Assembly (NCBI GenBank): GCA_016218805.1
Contig: JACRCW010000065.1
Location: forward strand, 30,040 to 94,039
Length of the DNA stretch: 64,000 nucleotides
Reading direction: 5' to 3'
From: Deltaproteobacteria bacterium
Lineage (GTDB): Bacteria; Myxococcota; JACRCW01
Below are positions 18,832 through 26,687 of this stretch, piece by piece. The position numbers and the translations under genes are program-made. Each line of letters opens with the position of its first letter. Within the stretch, counting starts at the first letter, position 1. The notes under the pieces were generated by a model. It saw only the letters and a program-made list of their open reading frames with translations. It was not told where the DNA came from and searched no databases.

Positions 18832-19593
18832 ATGATGCACATGACCGTGGTGGTTCTGCTGGGGTTGGGAATGCAGGACGCGGCCCGGCCGCCCAAGGGT
18901 GGGGCGGCCAAGGCGCCGGAGAAGGCCGCGCCGCTGTCCGTGGGCGAAGGCAAGGTCACGCAGACGCCGCTGGGACTGGACGCCGTGGACGAGCCCCGCA
19001 AGGCCGCGGAGGCCTACCTCAAGGCGTTGTCCGGCCAGGGCGACGACACCGCGCGCGACACGCTGCTGGGCGGGGCCACGCTCAACGCCCGCCTGGAGAC
19101 GCTGCCCAACTGGAAGATTGTTTCCCGTGAACCCGGCCAGGTGGAGCTGGGTGAACTGGCCGACGTGGCAACCAACATGGAGAACCTGGACAAGGAGGGC
19201 CGCATGGCGCTGGCCAAGATGCTGGGCGGCGGGCCCGCCTCGGATCCTGACGGGCTGTCCATGCAGGAGCTGGACGCTGAGCAGGCGCAGCAGCTGCTGG
19301 CGCCCACCAAGGCGCGCGCCGCCGCGTTCCAGAAGAGCCACCCGGTGTTTGCCTACGTGGCCCGCGTGGACCGCGAGGTGTACTGGCACCCCAAAAACCC
19401 GGTGCGGAAGCTCATTGCGGATGCCGGCAGCAAGGGGCGCTACCAGCTGGATTTCCACCTGTTCAAGGTGGAGGTGCTGGAGGGCGCGCAAAAGAAGTCC
19501 CGCGTCTGGCCCCTGCGCCTGCTCCGCCTGCGCACGGACAAGCTGGACACCGGCTGGCGCGTGCTGCCCGCGTCAGATTGGAACGCGGAGTAG
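18832..19593 (+). CDS. Hypothetical exported protein
   Basis: 253 residues from ATG 18832 (a second ATG follows at 18835). A short hydrophobic N-terminus (MMHMTVVVLLGLGMQDAAR) looks like a marginal signal peptide, then a Lys/Ala-rich linker. The remainder is an alpha/beta domain (VFAYVARVDREVYWHPKNPVRKLI ... YQLDFHLFKVEVLE) with a closing DTGWRVLPASDW. No family recognised. It is divergent from the isopropylmalate-synthase-like gene. Confidence 0.65.
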   Translation: MMHMTVVVLLGLGMQDAARPPKGGAAKAPEKAAPLSVGEGKVTQTPLGLDAVDEPRKAAEAYLKALSGQGDDTARDTLLGGATLNARLETLPNWKIVSREPGQVELGELADVATNMENLDKEGRMALAKMLGGGPASDPDGLSMQELDAEQAQQLLAPTKARAAAFQKSHPVFAYVARVDREVYWHPKNPVRKLIADAGSKGRYQLDFHLFKVEVLEGAQKKSRVWPLRLLRLRTDKLDTGWRVLPASDWNAE

Positions 19594-19597
19594 GCCC

Positions 19598-20240
19598 TCA
19601 GCCCGGCGTACCCGCGGGTGTGGTGGCGGGTGGAGTCGTGGAGGGGCCATCCACCAGGCTGGGCGGAACGTCCCCCTGCTCCACGCGCTTGCGCGTGAGC
19701 ACCCGCGCCTCGTTCAGCGCCGCCAACCACTCCGCGCTGAGGTCCTCCACCGCCTTGCGCTGCGCCGGCTCAAGGAACAGGGACTGCTGCACCAGGATCT
19801 CCACGGAGTCGTCCGCGCGGTCCAACATCACGGTCAACTCCGCCCGGCACCTGCGGGTGTTGGTGCCGGCCAGCGCCGCCTCCGCCTTCTCCTTGGCCAC
19901 GGTCTTTGATTCCGACTCCATGGCGGCCAGCGTGTTGACCGGGAAGTCCACCACCGCGGGCGCCAGACCCCGCCCCAGCAGCATCTCCTTCCGCATCTCC
20001 ACCAGCGGTTTGATGTTCGCCAGGAACTCTTTGGCTTCCTTGGGCGACTCAACCTGCCCCAGGCCGTAGCCCGCCACCTTGAGCAGTTCGTCCCGGCGCG
20101 TCTTGTCCTTGGTGGAAAACGCCGTCCGCTCAATCACCCGCCGCCACGGGCCCAGCTTCTCCAGGTGCACCCCGGCCGCGGCCAGCGCCGCCGTGACTTT
20201 CGCTTCCTCCTTGAACTTGTCCCCCGGCGGTTTGCGTGCA
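19598..20240 (-). pseudogene. Hypothetical helical protein, probably missing its 5' end
   Basis: An open minus-strand frame of about 200 convincing residues (LNARKPPGDKFKEEAKVTAA ... EQGDVPPSLVDGPSTTPP). The codon pattern matches real genes of the window up to about 20240. Beyond that the only in-frame ATG is at 20291-20293, inside the start of the plus-strand lipoprotein gene. I see no start with a ribosome-binding site near 20240, so the gene was probably truncated when the 20.2-22.1 kb stretch was joined. Alternatively it starts at 20293 and overlaps. Mostly helical, no signal peptide, no recognised family. Confidence 0.45.
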
Positions 20241-20262
20241 TTCAGTTGGCAGGAGGTGACCC

Positions 20263-21024
20263 ATGGTGACGCGCGTCCCCATCCTCTTGTCATTGGCCGG
20301 CCTGCTGGGTCTCGCTGCGGGGTGCCGCGGTGACGCTGGAAGCGAGAAGTTGTTTCCGCCGCTTGAGCCTGCCGTGCTCGACTCGGCGAATTTCATTGCC
20401 TGGGTTTCGCTGGCAGACGCCGACGGAGAGGCTTGTCCGGAAGTGAGTTCCTGCCCGGCGGCAGCGGGTGTGCGGGTGGCGTATCATGTCGAGACCGCCG
20501 AGGTAGGGGCGAACTTCTCAGATGGCACCCTGGTCCTTCGGCCGGAGGCATGGCGCGCGGTGCGGGACTATGTCGGCGCGAACACCGTCCGAGGGCTTCT
20601 GCTCGCGGATGTCTACGACCCCGTGGGGACCTACTCGGTTTGCGGCTACACAGCCCCCGCGGCCAACTTCGCCTGGGTTCCAGAAGGGCGCCGTGCAGGG
20701 ATGGGAGGTGCCTTGATGGTGGTTTCTCGAGACGGCGAGGGGGTCATTGGGTGGGACATGATTCTAGCTATTTCCACCCGACCTGGATGGGACGTGGATG
20801 CGGTGGCCAAGCAGAACCATGAGGTCCTATCGATGGCAGAGGCCCACCAGGTCATTCGCGACTCGCTGGCACGGGTACCCTCCCGTCCGGCGTGGACCAA
20901 CTGGCAGCTGCAAGCGGGACAACTACCTGAACAACTCGCCCAACCCGCGGCCTGGTCCTACCGATGTCTTGGCACCGGACCTGGGCAGGCGGCCAGCGGG
21001 GTGCAGCAGGATGGTGGCGGGTGA
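20263..21024 (+). CDS. Putative lipoprotein of unknown function
   Basis: 253 residues. ATG 20263 has a strong AGGAGG site. The N-terminus (MVTRVPILLSLAGLLGLAAGC) is a good lipoprotein signal with lipobox LAAGC. The mature part has a few Cys (ACPEVSSCP, SVCGYTAP) and no catalytic motif. The last 40 or so residues look like low-complexity read-through, so the true C-terminus may have been altered. Its codons are less GC-biased at third positions than neighbours, hinting at recent acquisition or decay. It overlaps the 5' side of the minus-strand gene ending at 19598. Confidence 0.55.
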   Translation: MVTRVPILLSLAGLLGLAAGCRGDAGSEKLFPPLEPAVLDSANFIAWVSLADADGEACPEVSSCPAAAGVRVAYHVETAEVGANFSDGTLVLRPEAWRAVRDYVGANTVRGLLLADVYDPVGTYSVCGYTAPAANFAWVPEGRRAGMGGALMVVSRDGEGVIGWDMILAISTRPGWDVDAVAKQNHEVLSMAEAHQVIRDSLARVPSRPAWTNWQLQAGQLPEQLAQPAAWSYRCLGTGPGQAASGVQQDGGG

Positions 21025-21312
21025 GAACGGCGAACCGCGGCGCGCTGCGCTTTCCCCCGCGCGCCCAGGTTATCGGTGTCAACGTGCCTGAACCCCATGG
21101 CGGGGTGTCGCCCTGCGAACTGGGCCTCACCGGACGGCTTTCCGGGGGTCACCCGTGCCTGGTTCCGGGGGCTGGATGTAGGTGGGTGGAGTCACAGGTG
21201 GGGGTAGGCGGGGGTCACCGGCGGGGCTGTTGGGGGTCACCGCCCAGGCAAAAGGGGGTCACCAGGTAGGTGGCGGGACCGCACCTGTAGGTGGAAGTGG
21301 GGGCACCAAGCC

Positions 21313-21440
21313 GTCGCCGGGGGTCACGGACGGGTCGCCGGGGGTCACGGAAGGGTCGCCGGGGGTCACGGAAGGGTCGCCGGGGGTCATGGATAGGGTC
21401 GCCGGGGGTCACGGAAGGGGCGCCTGGGGGCACGGATAGG
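21313..21440 (+). repeat. Six-unit 21-22 bp minisatellite
   Basis: Six head-to-tail units beginning at 21313, 21334, 21355, 21376, 21398 and 21419. Units 2 and 3 are identical; the core is GTCGCCGGGGGTCACGG. Units 4 and 6 are 22 bp. Because most are 21 bp, the array stays open in several frames and would encode 7-residue repeats (SPGVTEG on plus), but no start site or ribosome-binding site supports translation. Confidence 0.9.
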
Positions 21441-21680
21441 GTCCGGGGCGGTCACCGGGCGGTCGCCAGGGCCCACGGATGCCTCGCGCGGGGGCTGCGC
21501 TGCAGGAGGCACTCCTGCGGGGCGCTGGGCCTCGCGGGCTGGCCCAGGGGGCTGACGAATCCCGCGGCCGGTGGTTGCGGCCAGTGCCGCCCGGGTGACT
21601 ATGGAGGGATTTCGGGCGCGCGCACGTACGGGCGGGCAGGGAGCCGGCACGCGACCTCCCCATTGGGTCCGCAGAACAGG

Positions 21681-21890
21681 TCAAACCTTCACCACAGGCC
21701 CGTGGCACGCTGCTCCCAGCTCAGCCGGCAAGGCGACACAGGTGGTTCCGCCATCCAGGCTGGCCGTGCAATCGCTGGCGGCCGCGTTGCACGGGAGGTC
21801 CACGGGCGAGCAGGGTTCCCCGACTGTAGGTCGCGCGACGCATCGCCGCGTGCCCCCTTCGCTCGCGCACAACATCGTCGTCAGGCCGTT
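21681..21890 (-). pseudogene. Fragment of a cysteine-rich secreted protein gene
   Basis: The minus frame reads LCASEGGTRRCVARPTVGEP and then CSPVDLPC, DCTASLDGGTTC, LPAELGAAC. The spacing of Cys and 'G-x-x-C' is that of the repeated disulfide modules in myxobacterial surface lipoproteins. It begins after an in-frame stop, has no signal sequence and ends after about 64 codons, so it is a remnant at best. Confidence 0.4.
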
Positions 21891-22099
21891 TCAGGCACCA
21901 GCGCCGCGCCATAAAGTCGATCTGACCCATTGTGTCGCACTGGTCCCAACCGCTGGCGGCCCCTCGTTGGTCAGTCTGTTTCTGTGGGAGTCGCGTTGAA
22001 GCCGAGGCGCCCTTGCGACCGCACAGACAAACGGAAGACTCAAGAATCTGCAGATGTGCCGACGCGGAATGTGTAGGTCGGTTGCGTAGCCACGGCCGG

Positions 22100-22145
22100 A
22101 CCCCCCCGATCGGGGGGGTGTAGAGGGGAACCGTTCCGGTACCCT
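22100..22145 (+). promoter_or_regulatory. GC palindrome 1 and promoter of histidine kinase gene
   Basis: Perfect 20-bp palindrome A-C7-GATC-G7-T at 22100-22119. A -10-like TACCCT lies at 22140-22145, 21 nt after the last G of the palindrome and 42 nt before ATG 22188. One of six copies in this window, all between 22.1 and 34.5 kb. Confidence 0.6.
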
Positions 22146-22187
22146 GCCCGGCCCGCCCTCGGGCTGGAGCGGGCGGAGGGGTACGCC

Positions 22188-23135
22188 ATGGAGGAGACGC
22201 CTTCTCTTCAGATTGGCAGCGGCGCGCACCAGGGGAGTGGCCTCCGGCACGCGCTGTGGGTGTCCGGTGCGTACCTGGTGGCGGCCCTCAGCTATGCCTG
22301 GGTGGCGGCGTGGTGGGCCAGTGCCACCGCCCGGACCGCGCCGGAGCGCGGAGGGCTGGAGCGGGGAGCGGTGCTCGCATGGGTGGTGGTGACCAGTGGG
22401 CTGCTATTGGGGTTGCTGTTGCGCCACCACCGCGGCCGCCAGCGTGATGCGGCCCTGCTGGCGCGCATGGAGCGGGCGGTGATGGTCAACGAGCAGCGCG
22501 CGCTGGCGGGGGTGATGGCCGCGTCCACGGCGCATGATGCGAACAACGCGATGACCGTGCTGCTTGCCGACCTGACAGGCAGCCCGGACGACCCGGATGC
22601 CGGGGAACGGCGCGCGGAAGCGCTGGCGTGCGGCCAACGCATCATGGAGATCCTACGCCGCCTGGCGGTCACCCAGGGCGCCGGCGGTGATGAGGCGCGG
22701 AGCGTGGACCTGGGACGCCTGGTGCAGGAAGCAGTGGATGCCGCACGGCGTCACCCGGGCGTAGGGGACTGCCAGGTGCGCGTGGTGGGAAGCCTGGACG
22801 CGCCGGTGGACGCCGTTCCCGCACTGGTGCACCAGATGGTGGCCAACCTGGTCATCAACGCGGGTGAAGCCACCGGCGGCGCGGGGACCATTGAGGTCCG
22901 CCTGCAGCCGGGTCCGGACGGTGCGCATCTGGAAGTGCATGACGATGGACCGGGAGTGCCCATGGAGCGCCGGCAGACGCTGTTCTCCAGCATGCTCACC
23001 ACCAAGCCGGACGGCACGGGGCTGGGCCTGTTCTCGGTCCGGGTCTGCGCCCAGGTGCACGGCGGCCGCGTGGACGTGGGCGACTCCGACCTGGGCGGCG
23101 CGTGTTTTCGGGTGCTGTTGCCGCAGCGCCGGTGA
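22188..23135 (+). CDS. Membrane histidine kinase (small, two-helix sensor)
   Basis: 315 residues. Two N-terminal helices (ALWVSGAYLVAALSYAWVAAWW and VLAWVVVTSGLLLGLLL) enclose a short external loop, so it has no sizeable extracellular sensor. The phospho-acceptor site is AHDANNAM (His116; H-D-x-x-N rather than the usual H-E-x-x-N). The ATPase domain has the N box (NLVINAGEA), DDGPGVP and GTGLGLFSV. No receiver-domain gene is adjacent, so it is an orphan; the neighbouring LuxR-type protein has no receiver domain. Strong GGAGGGG ribosome-binding site. Palindrome 1 precedes it. Confidence 0.9.
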   Translation: MEETPSLQIGSGAHQGSGLRHALWVSGAYLVAALSYAWVAAWWASATARTAPERGGLERGAVLAWVVVTSGLLLGLLLRHHRGRQRDAALLARMERAVMVNEQRALAGVMAASTAHDANNAMTVLLADLTGSPDDPDAGERRAEALACGQRIMEILRRLAVTQGAGGDEARSVDLGRLVQEAVDAARRHPGVGDCQVRVVGSLDAPVDAVPALVHQMVANLVINAGEATGGAGTIEVRLQPGPDGAHLEVHDDGPGVPMERRQTLFSSMLTTKPDGTGLGLFSVRVCAQVHGGRVDVGDSDLGGACFRVLLPQRR

Positions 23136-23157
23136 GCCCCCGGCAGCCGTGGCGGCT

Positions 23158-24174
23158 TCAGCTGCCGGTGGGCCGCGGCACGTGTTCCCCGGCCAGGGCG
23201 CGCGCCAACTCAACCCGGTTGGACACCTCCAGGCTGGTGTACACCTCGCGCAGGTACCACCGGACCGTGTTGCGCGTGAGCCGCACCGCGTCGGCAATTT
23301 CGCGGATGGACATCCCAGCCGCTGCAAGCTCCGCCACTTCCCGCTGGGAACGGGGCAGGGCGGCCTCCGGACGGCGGCGCACCGCGGCCGCATGCCCCAG
23401 GCGCGCCAGGTAACGGACGCCACCGGGTCCGTCCAGCCGCACCATCCGCACCAGGGCCTGGCGCAGCGCCAACACCCCTTCCTGTTCGGCGCCCTGGTCC
23501 ATGGCCCGCGCGTTCTTCTCCAGCAGCACGCGCAACTCCGGCCACTGCAGCCAGGCGCGCGCGCTTTCTGACGCCGACTCCACGCTCCCATCCGGCAGCA
23601 ACATCACAAACGCGGGGGCCCCGGTGACCTCCCCGCGCGCCAGCGCGTCCGCCGCGCACAGGGCGCTCACGGCCCCTTCCACCAACGGGTCAAGCTGGCG
23701 GCGGTCCTCCCGTCCAAACCGCGGTGCCCCACGCCGGCGTACCCCACCCAGCCAGCCCACAAACTGGTTGCCGCAGTACACCAGCAGGCGCAATTGGTCC
23801 GCCAGGCCGTGCGGCGCGTAGATCCTGCGGAACACGGGACTCTGTTCAATCTCGTCGCGCAGCCCCATGGCGGACCATTCCACAAAGGACCGGGTGGACC
23901 GGGGTTCAGGCGTCTGCAGGTTGAGAAAGCTCTCGCCCGGCCAGGGGGCGCGGGCCAGCGGGGACATGATCCGGTCCACCAGCCCGTCATCACCGTCCGC
24001 CTGCCATTCAGACAGGTGCGTCTTCCCGTCCACGTCAGCCAACGAATAGAACAATGAGAAATCCATCCCGGCGACGGTCCGGATGGCGGTCAGCACCTCG
24101 GCACGGATGGCGCGGGCGTCCGTTCCGTGCAGCGTCTTCAGGCGCCGGCCAACCTTCGCGGGACTGCATTCCAT
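23158..24174 (-). CDS. LuxR-family transcriptional regulator with N-terminal sensor region
   Basis: 338 residues from ATG 24172-24174. The C-terminal 60 residues are a LuxR/FixJ helix-turn-helix (LPRSQREVAELAAAGMSIREIADAVRLT, then NTVRWYLREVYTSLEVSNR). The N-terminal 250 residues are not a phospho-receiver (no conserved Asp/Lys pattern). They look like a GAF/PAS-type ligand or redox domain followed by a helical linker. It is divergent from the 24312 gene, and palindrome 2 lies between them. It converges on the histidine kinase gene with 22 bp between. A candidate regulator of the palindrome regulon. Confidence 0.88.
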   Translation of the reverse strand: MECSPAKVGRRLKTLHGTDARAIRAEVLTAIRTVAGMDFSLFYSLADVDGKTHLSEWQADGDDGLVDRIMSPLARAPWPGESFLNLQTPEPRSTRSFVEWSAMGLRDEIEQSPVFRRIYAPHGLADQLRLLVYCGNQFVGWLGGVRRRGAPRFGREDRRQLDPLVEGAVSALCAADALARGEVTGAPAFVMLLPDGSVESASESARAWLQWPELRVLLEKNARAMDQGAEQEGVLALRQALVRMVRLDGPGGVRYLARLGHAAAVRRRPEAALPRSQREVAELAAAGMSIREIADAVRLTRNTVRWYLREVYTSLEVSNRVELARALAGEHVPRPTGS

Positions 24175-24200
24175 GCGACACGCTCCTGGGGCGGACCGGG

Positions 24201-24286
24201 ATGCTAGCGGGCGCGTGCTCGCGCGCCCAACCACGCCGGACCCCCCCGATCGGGGGGGTGACACATCACATACCGCCACCTACCTG
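24201..24286. promoter_or_regulatory. GC palindrome 2 in a divergent promoter region
   Basis: Perfect A-C7-GATC-G7-T palindrome at 24240-24259 between two divergent genes. On plus, TACCTG at 24281-24286 is 22 nt after the palindrome and 25 nt before the TTG start at 24312. On minus, TAGCAT (24206 to 24201) is 34 nt away, about one helical turn more than at the other copies, and 26 nt before the luxR-type start. A shared control site for both is plausible. Confidence 0.6.
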
Positions 24287-24311
24287 TCGCCGCCTTTCCA
24301 GGAGGCACCTC

Positions 24312-25073
24312 TTGAACAACTTGCGACTCATCACGATTGACGGTTTCTACCCGTGCGCGGAATCCGCCCTGGCGCGCCAGCTGATGGGCGGGCTGGTGCA
24401 GCTGCGTCAGCGCGGCTACGGCGCAGACTACCCCAGCAACTACCTGCCGTTGGACGCGTCCGACTTTGTCTGCACCCAGCACCTGTTTGTGCGGGAGGAC
24501 GCGCTGGAACCCGTGGCCGGCTGGCGCGAAGTGTCCTTGCACCGGTGCCGCCAACACGGCCTGGAACTGCCGCTGCTGCGCACGGTCCGCGAGTCCGGCA
24601 GCCCCGACCACGCCGCCGCGCTGCAGGAGCTGGTGGATGCGGCGGACGCCCGCGGCGCTGACGTGGTGTACGCGTCCGGGTTCACCGTCCCCAAGGCGCT
24701 GCGCGGGCCGGATGCGGTGTCCGGCACCGTCAAGGAACTGGTGGCCGCCATGCACGCGGCGGATGCCCCGCACCATGAGGGCACCGTGCGCGTGACAGGA
24801 AGCGTGCCCCGGTTCCGTGTTTGTACTCTTTACGCATCCATGGGCTACCACCCCATGCGGCGCGCCGGCGTGGAGCTGCCTCCCTTCCACAAGGCCTCCG
24901 CCGGCGGCGAGCCGGTGCGCCTGCTCCAATACACTGGCGTCACCGACTGGAGCCGCCAGTGCCTGGCGCGCCACCGTGACGTGCTGGCCACGCGCCTGGT
25001 GGTGCGCGGCCGTCCCCCGTTCCAACCCACACCGTCCACCAAGGAGATCCCCCACCATGTCCTACGTTCTTGA
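24312..25073 (+). CDS. Unrecognised protein, possibly acyltransferase-like
   Basis: 253 residues. The start is TTG 24312, six bases after a perfect AGGAGG; no ATG fits. It begins NNLRLITIDGFYPCAESALARQ and has charged alpha/beta stretches. A late segment, VPRFRVCTLYASMGYHPMRRAGVELP, recalls the 'LY-x-x-x-GF' end of GNAT acyltransferases, but the acetyl-CoA loop is not evident. Its last 17 bases overlap the methyltransferase gene, whose ribosome-binding site (AAGGAG) lies inside it, so the two are translationally coupled. Context (regulators, palindrome, methyltransferase, terpene synthases) suggests a role in small-molecule synthesis or signalling. Function not claimed. Confidence 0.7.
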   Translation: MNNLRLITIDGFYPCAESALARQLMGGLVQLRQRGYGADYPSNYLPLDASDFVCTQHLFVREDALEPVAGWREVSLHRCRQHGLELPLLRTVRESGSPDHAAALQELVDAADARGADVVYASGFTVPKALRGPDAVSGTVKELVAAMHAADAPHHEGTVRVTGSVPRFRVCTLYASMGYHPMRRAGVELPPFHKASAGGEPVRLLQYTGVTDWSRQCLARHRDVLATRLVVRGRPPFQPTPSTKEIPHHVLRS

Positions 25074-25857
25074 AGCCTCTGCAGAGTTTGACCGCCTGGA
25101 GCGCCAGGCCGCGCTCCCCGGCTATGACTTCCACCGGGAATTGGCACTTGCCGGCGTATCCCCCCGGCCCGGGCACGCCATCCTGGATGCGGGCTGCGGC
25201 TCCGGCGTGGTCACGCGCCACCTGGCCCGCAGCCACCCGCAGTGCACCGTGACCGGCTGTGACCTGGGCGCTGACCGGTTGGCCAGCGCCGCGCGCCTGG
25301 CGCGCGACATCCCCAACATCACCTTCTCCCACCAGGACCTGGCCCGGCTGGATTTCCCGGCGGAGTCCTTTGACCTGGTGTTCTGCCGCTATGTGCTGCA
25401 GCACGTGTCGCCGGAGGGCCGTGCGTCTGCGGTGGCCGAGTTCAAGCGCTGCCTGCGGCCGGGCGGCAAGGCCTGCCTGGTGGACTTTGACGGTACTTTG
25501 TACAACCTACACCCCCAGACGCCGCTGCTTTCCCACCTGCTGGGCCGGCTGGAACGCGAATTCCCGGTGGACCTGCGCATTGGCCGCAAGCTGCCGGCCA
25601 TGCTGGTGGACGCGGGCTTCTCCAACGTCCGCTGGCGCATTGACACGGTGGAATGCACCGGCCCCCGCCTGGAGGAGGAGGTGGGCCTCACCGAGGAGCG
25701 GCTCACCCACGCGCTGGAACCGCTCGCTGTGTTCTTTGGCAGCCGGGCGGTCGCCTGCCAGTTCCGGGACGAGTACCTGGCGGCGCTCCAGGTGGACGGC
25801 GCGGTGCTGTTCTACAACAAGTTCGTCGTGACGGGCGTGAACGAGCGCCCCTGCTGA
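25057..25857 (+). CDS. SAM-dependent methyltransferase (type 11-like)
   Basis: 266 residues from ATG 25057. Motif I, ILDAGCGSGVVTRHL, is at about 42-56, followed by VTGCDLGADRL, FDLVFCRYVLQHVSP (motif IV region) and LRPGGKACLVDFDG. This is the pattern of small-molecule O-, N- or C-methyltransferases of the UbiE/COQ5 group. It overlaps the preceding gene and, by that coupling, shares the palindrome-2 promoter. Methyltransferases near terpene synthases can methylate prenyl diphosphates (as in 2-methylisoborneol synthesis), but the substrate here cannot be inferred. Confidence 0.88.
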   Translation: MSYVLEASAEFDRLERQAALPGYDFHRELALAGVSPRPGHAILDAGCGSGVVTRHLARSHPQCTVTGCDLGADRLASAARLARDIPNITFSHQDLARLDFPAESFDLVFCRYVLQHVSPEGRASAVAEFKRCLRPGGKACLVDFDGTLYNLHPQTPLLSHLLGRLEREFPVDLRIGRKLPAMLVDAGFSNVRWRIDTVECTGPRLEEEVGLTEERLTHALEPLAVFFGSRAVACQFRDEYLAALQVDGAVLFYNKFVVTGVNERPC

Positions 25858-25875
25858 CGGACGCACTGGCGCCTT

Positions 25876-25920
25876 GACAGCGTCCGCGGCTTTCGCGACA
25901 CCCACGTCGCGAGGGCTGTC
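25876..25920 (+). promoter_or_regulatory. Stem-loop covering the ribosome-binding site of the hydrolase gene
   Basis: Nested inverted repeats: GACAGC (25876-25881) pairs with GCTGTC (25915-25920), and TCGCGAC (25893-25899) with GTCGCGA (25906-25912). GAGGGC just before ATG 25921 falls in the right arm, so folding could hide the ribosome-binding site. A consensus TTGACA is at 25874-25879, but I see no matching -10. Confidence 0.4.
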
Positions 25921-26685
25921 ATGTTTTTCCGCGAGTTGAACGCCGCCGCACCCCGAACCATCGTCCTTGTGCATGGCCAGCTGTTTGATGGAGCGGTCTT
26001 TGACGGCGTGACGGCCACACTGGCGGGGCAGTTCCGTGTGCTGGTGCCGGACCTCCCCGGCTATGGCCGGTCGCCCCTGGACGGGGCGGCCGGCGTGGCG
26101 GATGTCCAGGACCGGCTCGGCCGCGAATTGCGCGCGCGCGTGAAGGGGCCGCTGGTGCTGGTTGGGTTTTCGCTGGGCGCCTACCACGCGCTGGCCCTGC
26201 TCACCCGCGGCCTGCTGGCGCCCGCCGGGCTGGCGCTGCTGGCGCCGGTGGTGGGCCTGTCCGACGACAAACGCGCACAGTTCCGGCAGAACCTGGCCGC
26301 GTGCCAGGCCGCGCCCGGCGCGGTGGCCGACGTCATTGCCTCCATCATGCATGCTCCCGCCTTCCTGGCGGGCCGGCCGGACCGTGCGGCGGCCACGCGG
26401 GCGCGTTTCACCGCCACCGCCATGGACACCATCACCTGGGACCTGCAGGCCGCGCTGGATATGCCGGATCTGTCCCCACAACTGGGGTCGGTGGCGGTCC
26501 CGGTGCTGGTCCGCGTGGGAGCCTTGGACCAGGCGGTCCCGCCAGCATTGGGCCGCGCCATCGCCGCGGCGCTGCCCCATGCCCAACTCCGTGAATGTGC
26601 GGGCGTGGGCCACCTGCAGATGATTGAAGACCCGGCGGGCCTGGCGGAGGACCTCAGCCGGTTTGCCGGCAGCGTGCTGCCGTAG
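25921..26685 (+). CDS. Alpha/beta hydrolase
   Basis: 254 residues. Oxyanion-loop motif LVHGQLFDG at 16-24, PDLPGYGRSP near 43, nucleophile elbow GFSLG with Ser84, a likely acidic residue in VGALDQAVP (about 199) and catalytic His in GVGHLQMIED. It is a complete hydrolase of about usual length, with no signal peptide, so cytoplasmic. The substrate is unknown. It lies 63 bp after the methyltransferase on the same strand and converges on the 26688 gene with 2 bp between stops. Confidence 0.9.
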   Translation: MFFRELNAAAPRTIVLVHGQLFDGAVFDGVTATLAGQFRVLVPDLPGYGRSPLDGAAGVADVQDRLGRELRARVKGPLVLVGFSLGAYHALALLTRGLLAPAGLALLAPVVGLSDDKRAQFRQNLAACQAAPGAVADVIASIMHAPAFLAGRPDRAAATRARFTATAMDTITWDLQAALDMPDLSPQLGSVAVPVLVRVGALDQAVPPALGRAIAAALPHAQLRECAGVGHLQMIEDPAGLAEDLSRFAGSVLP

Positions 26686-26687
26686 GG

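Larger units (their letters stand above)
21025..22187 (+). other. Gene-poor, repeat-bearing stretch
   Basis: No intact gene is supported here. It contains G-rich tracts with repeated GGGGGTCAC (21180-21480), an ordered minisatellite (21313-21440), a cysteine-rich pseudogene fragment on the minus strand (21681-21890) and, at its right end, the first C7-GATC-G7 palindrome with the promoter of the histidine kinase gene. No transposase or integrase remnant was seen. Confidence 0.7.

Noticed and set aside
21313..21440. CRISPR-like array
   Set aside because: Units are contiguous with no unique spacers, no cas genes are near, and units are 21-22 bp.
25874..25900. Consensus -35 TTGACA before the hydrolase gene as a full promoter
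   Set aside because: No acceptable -10 at 16-18 nt; the region is better explained by the stem-loop.
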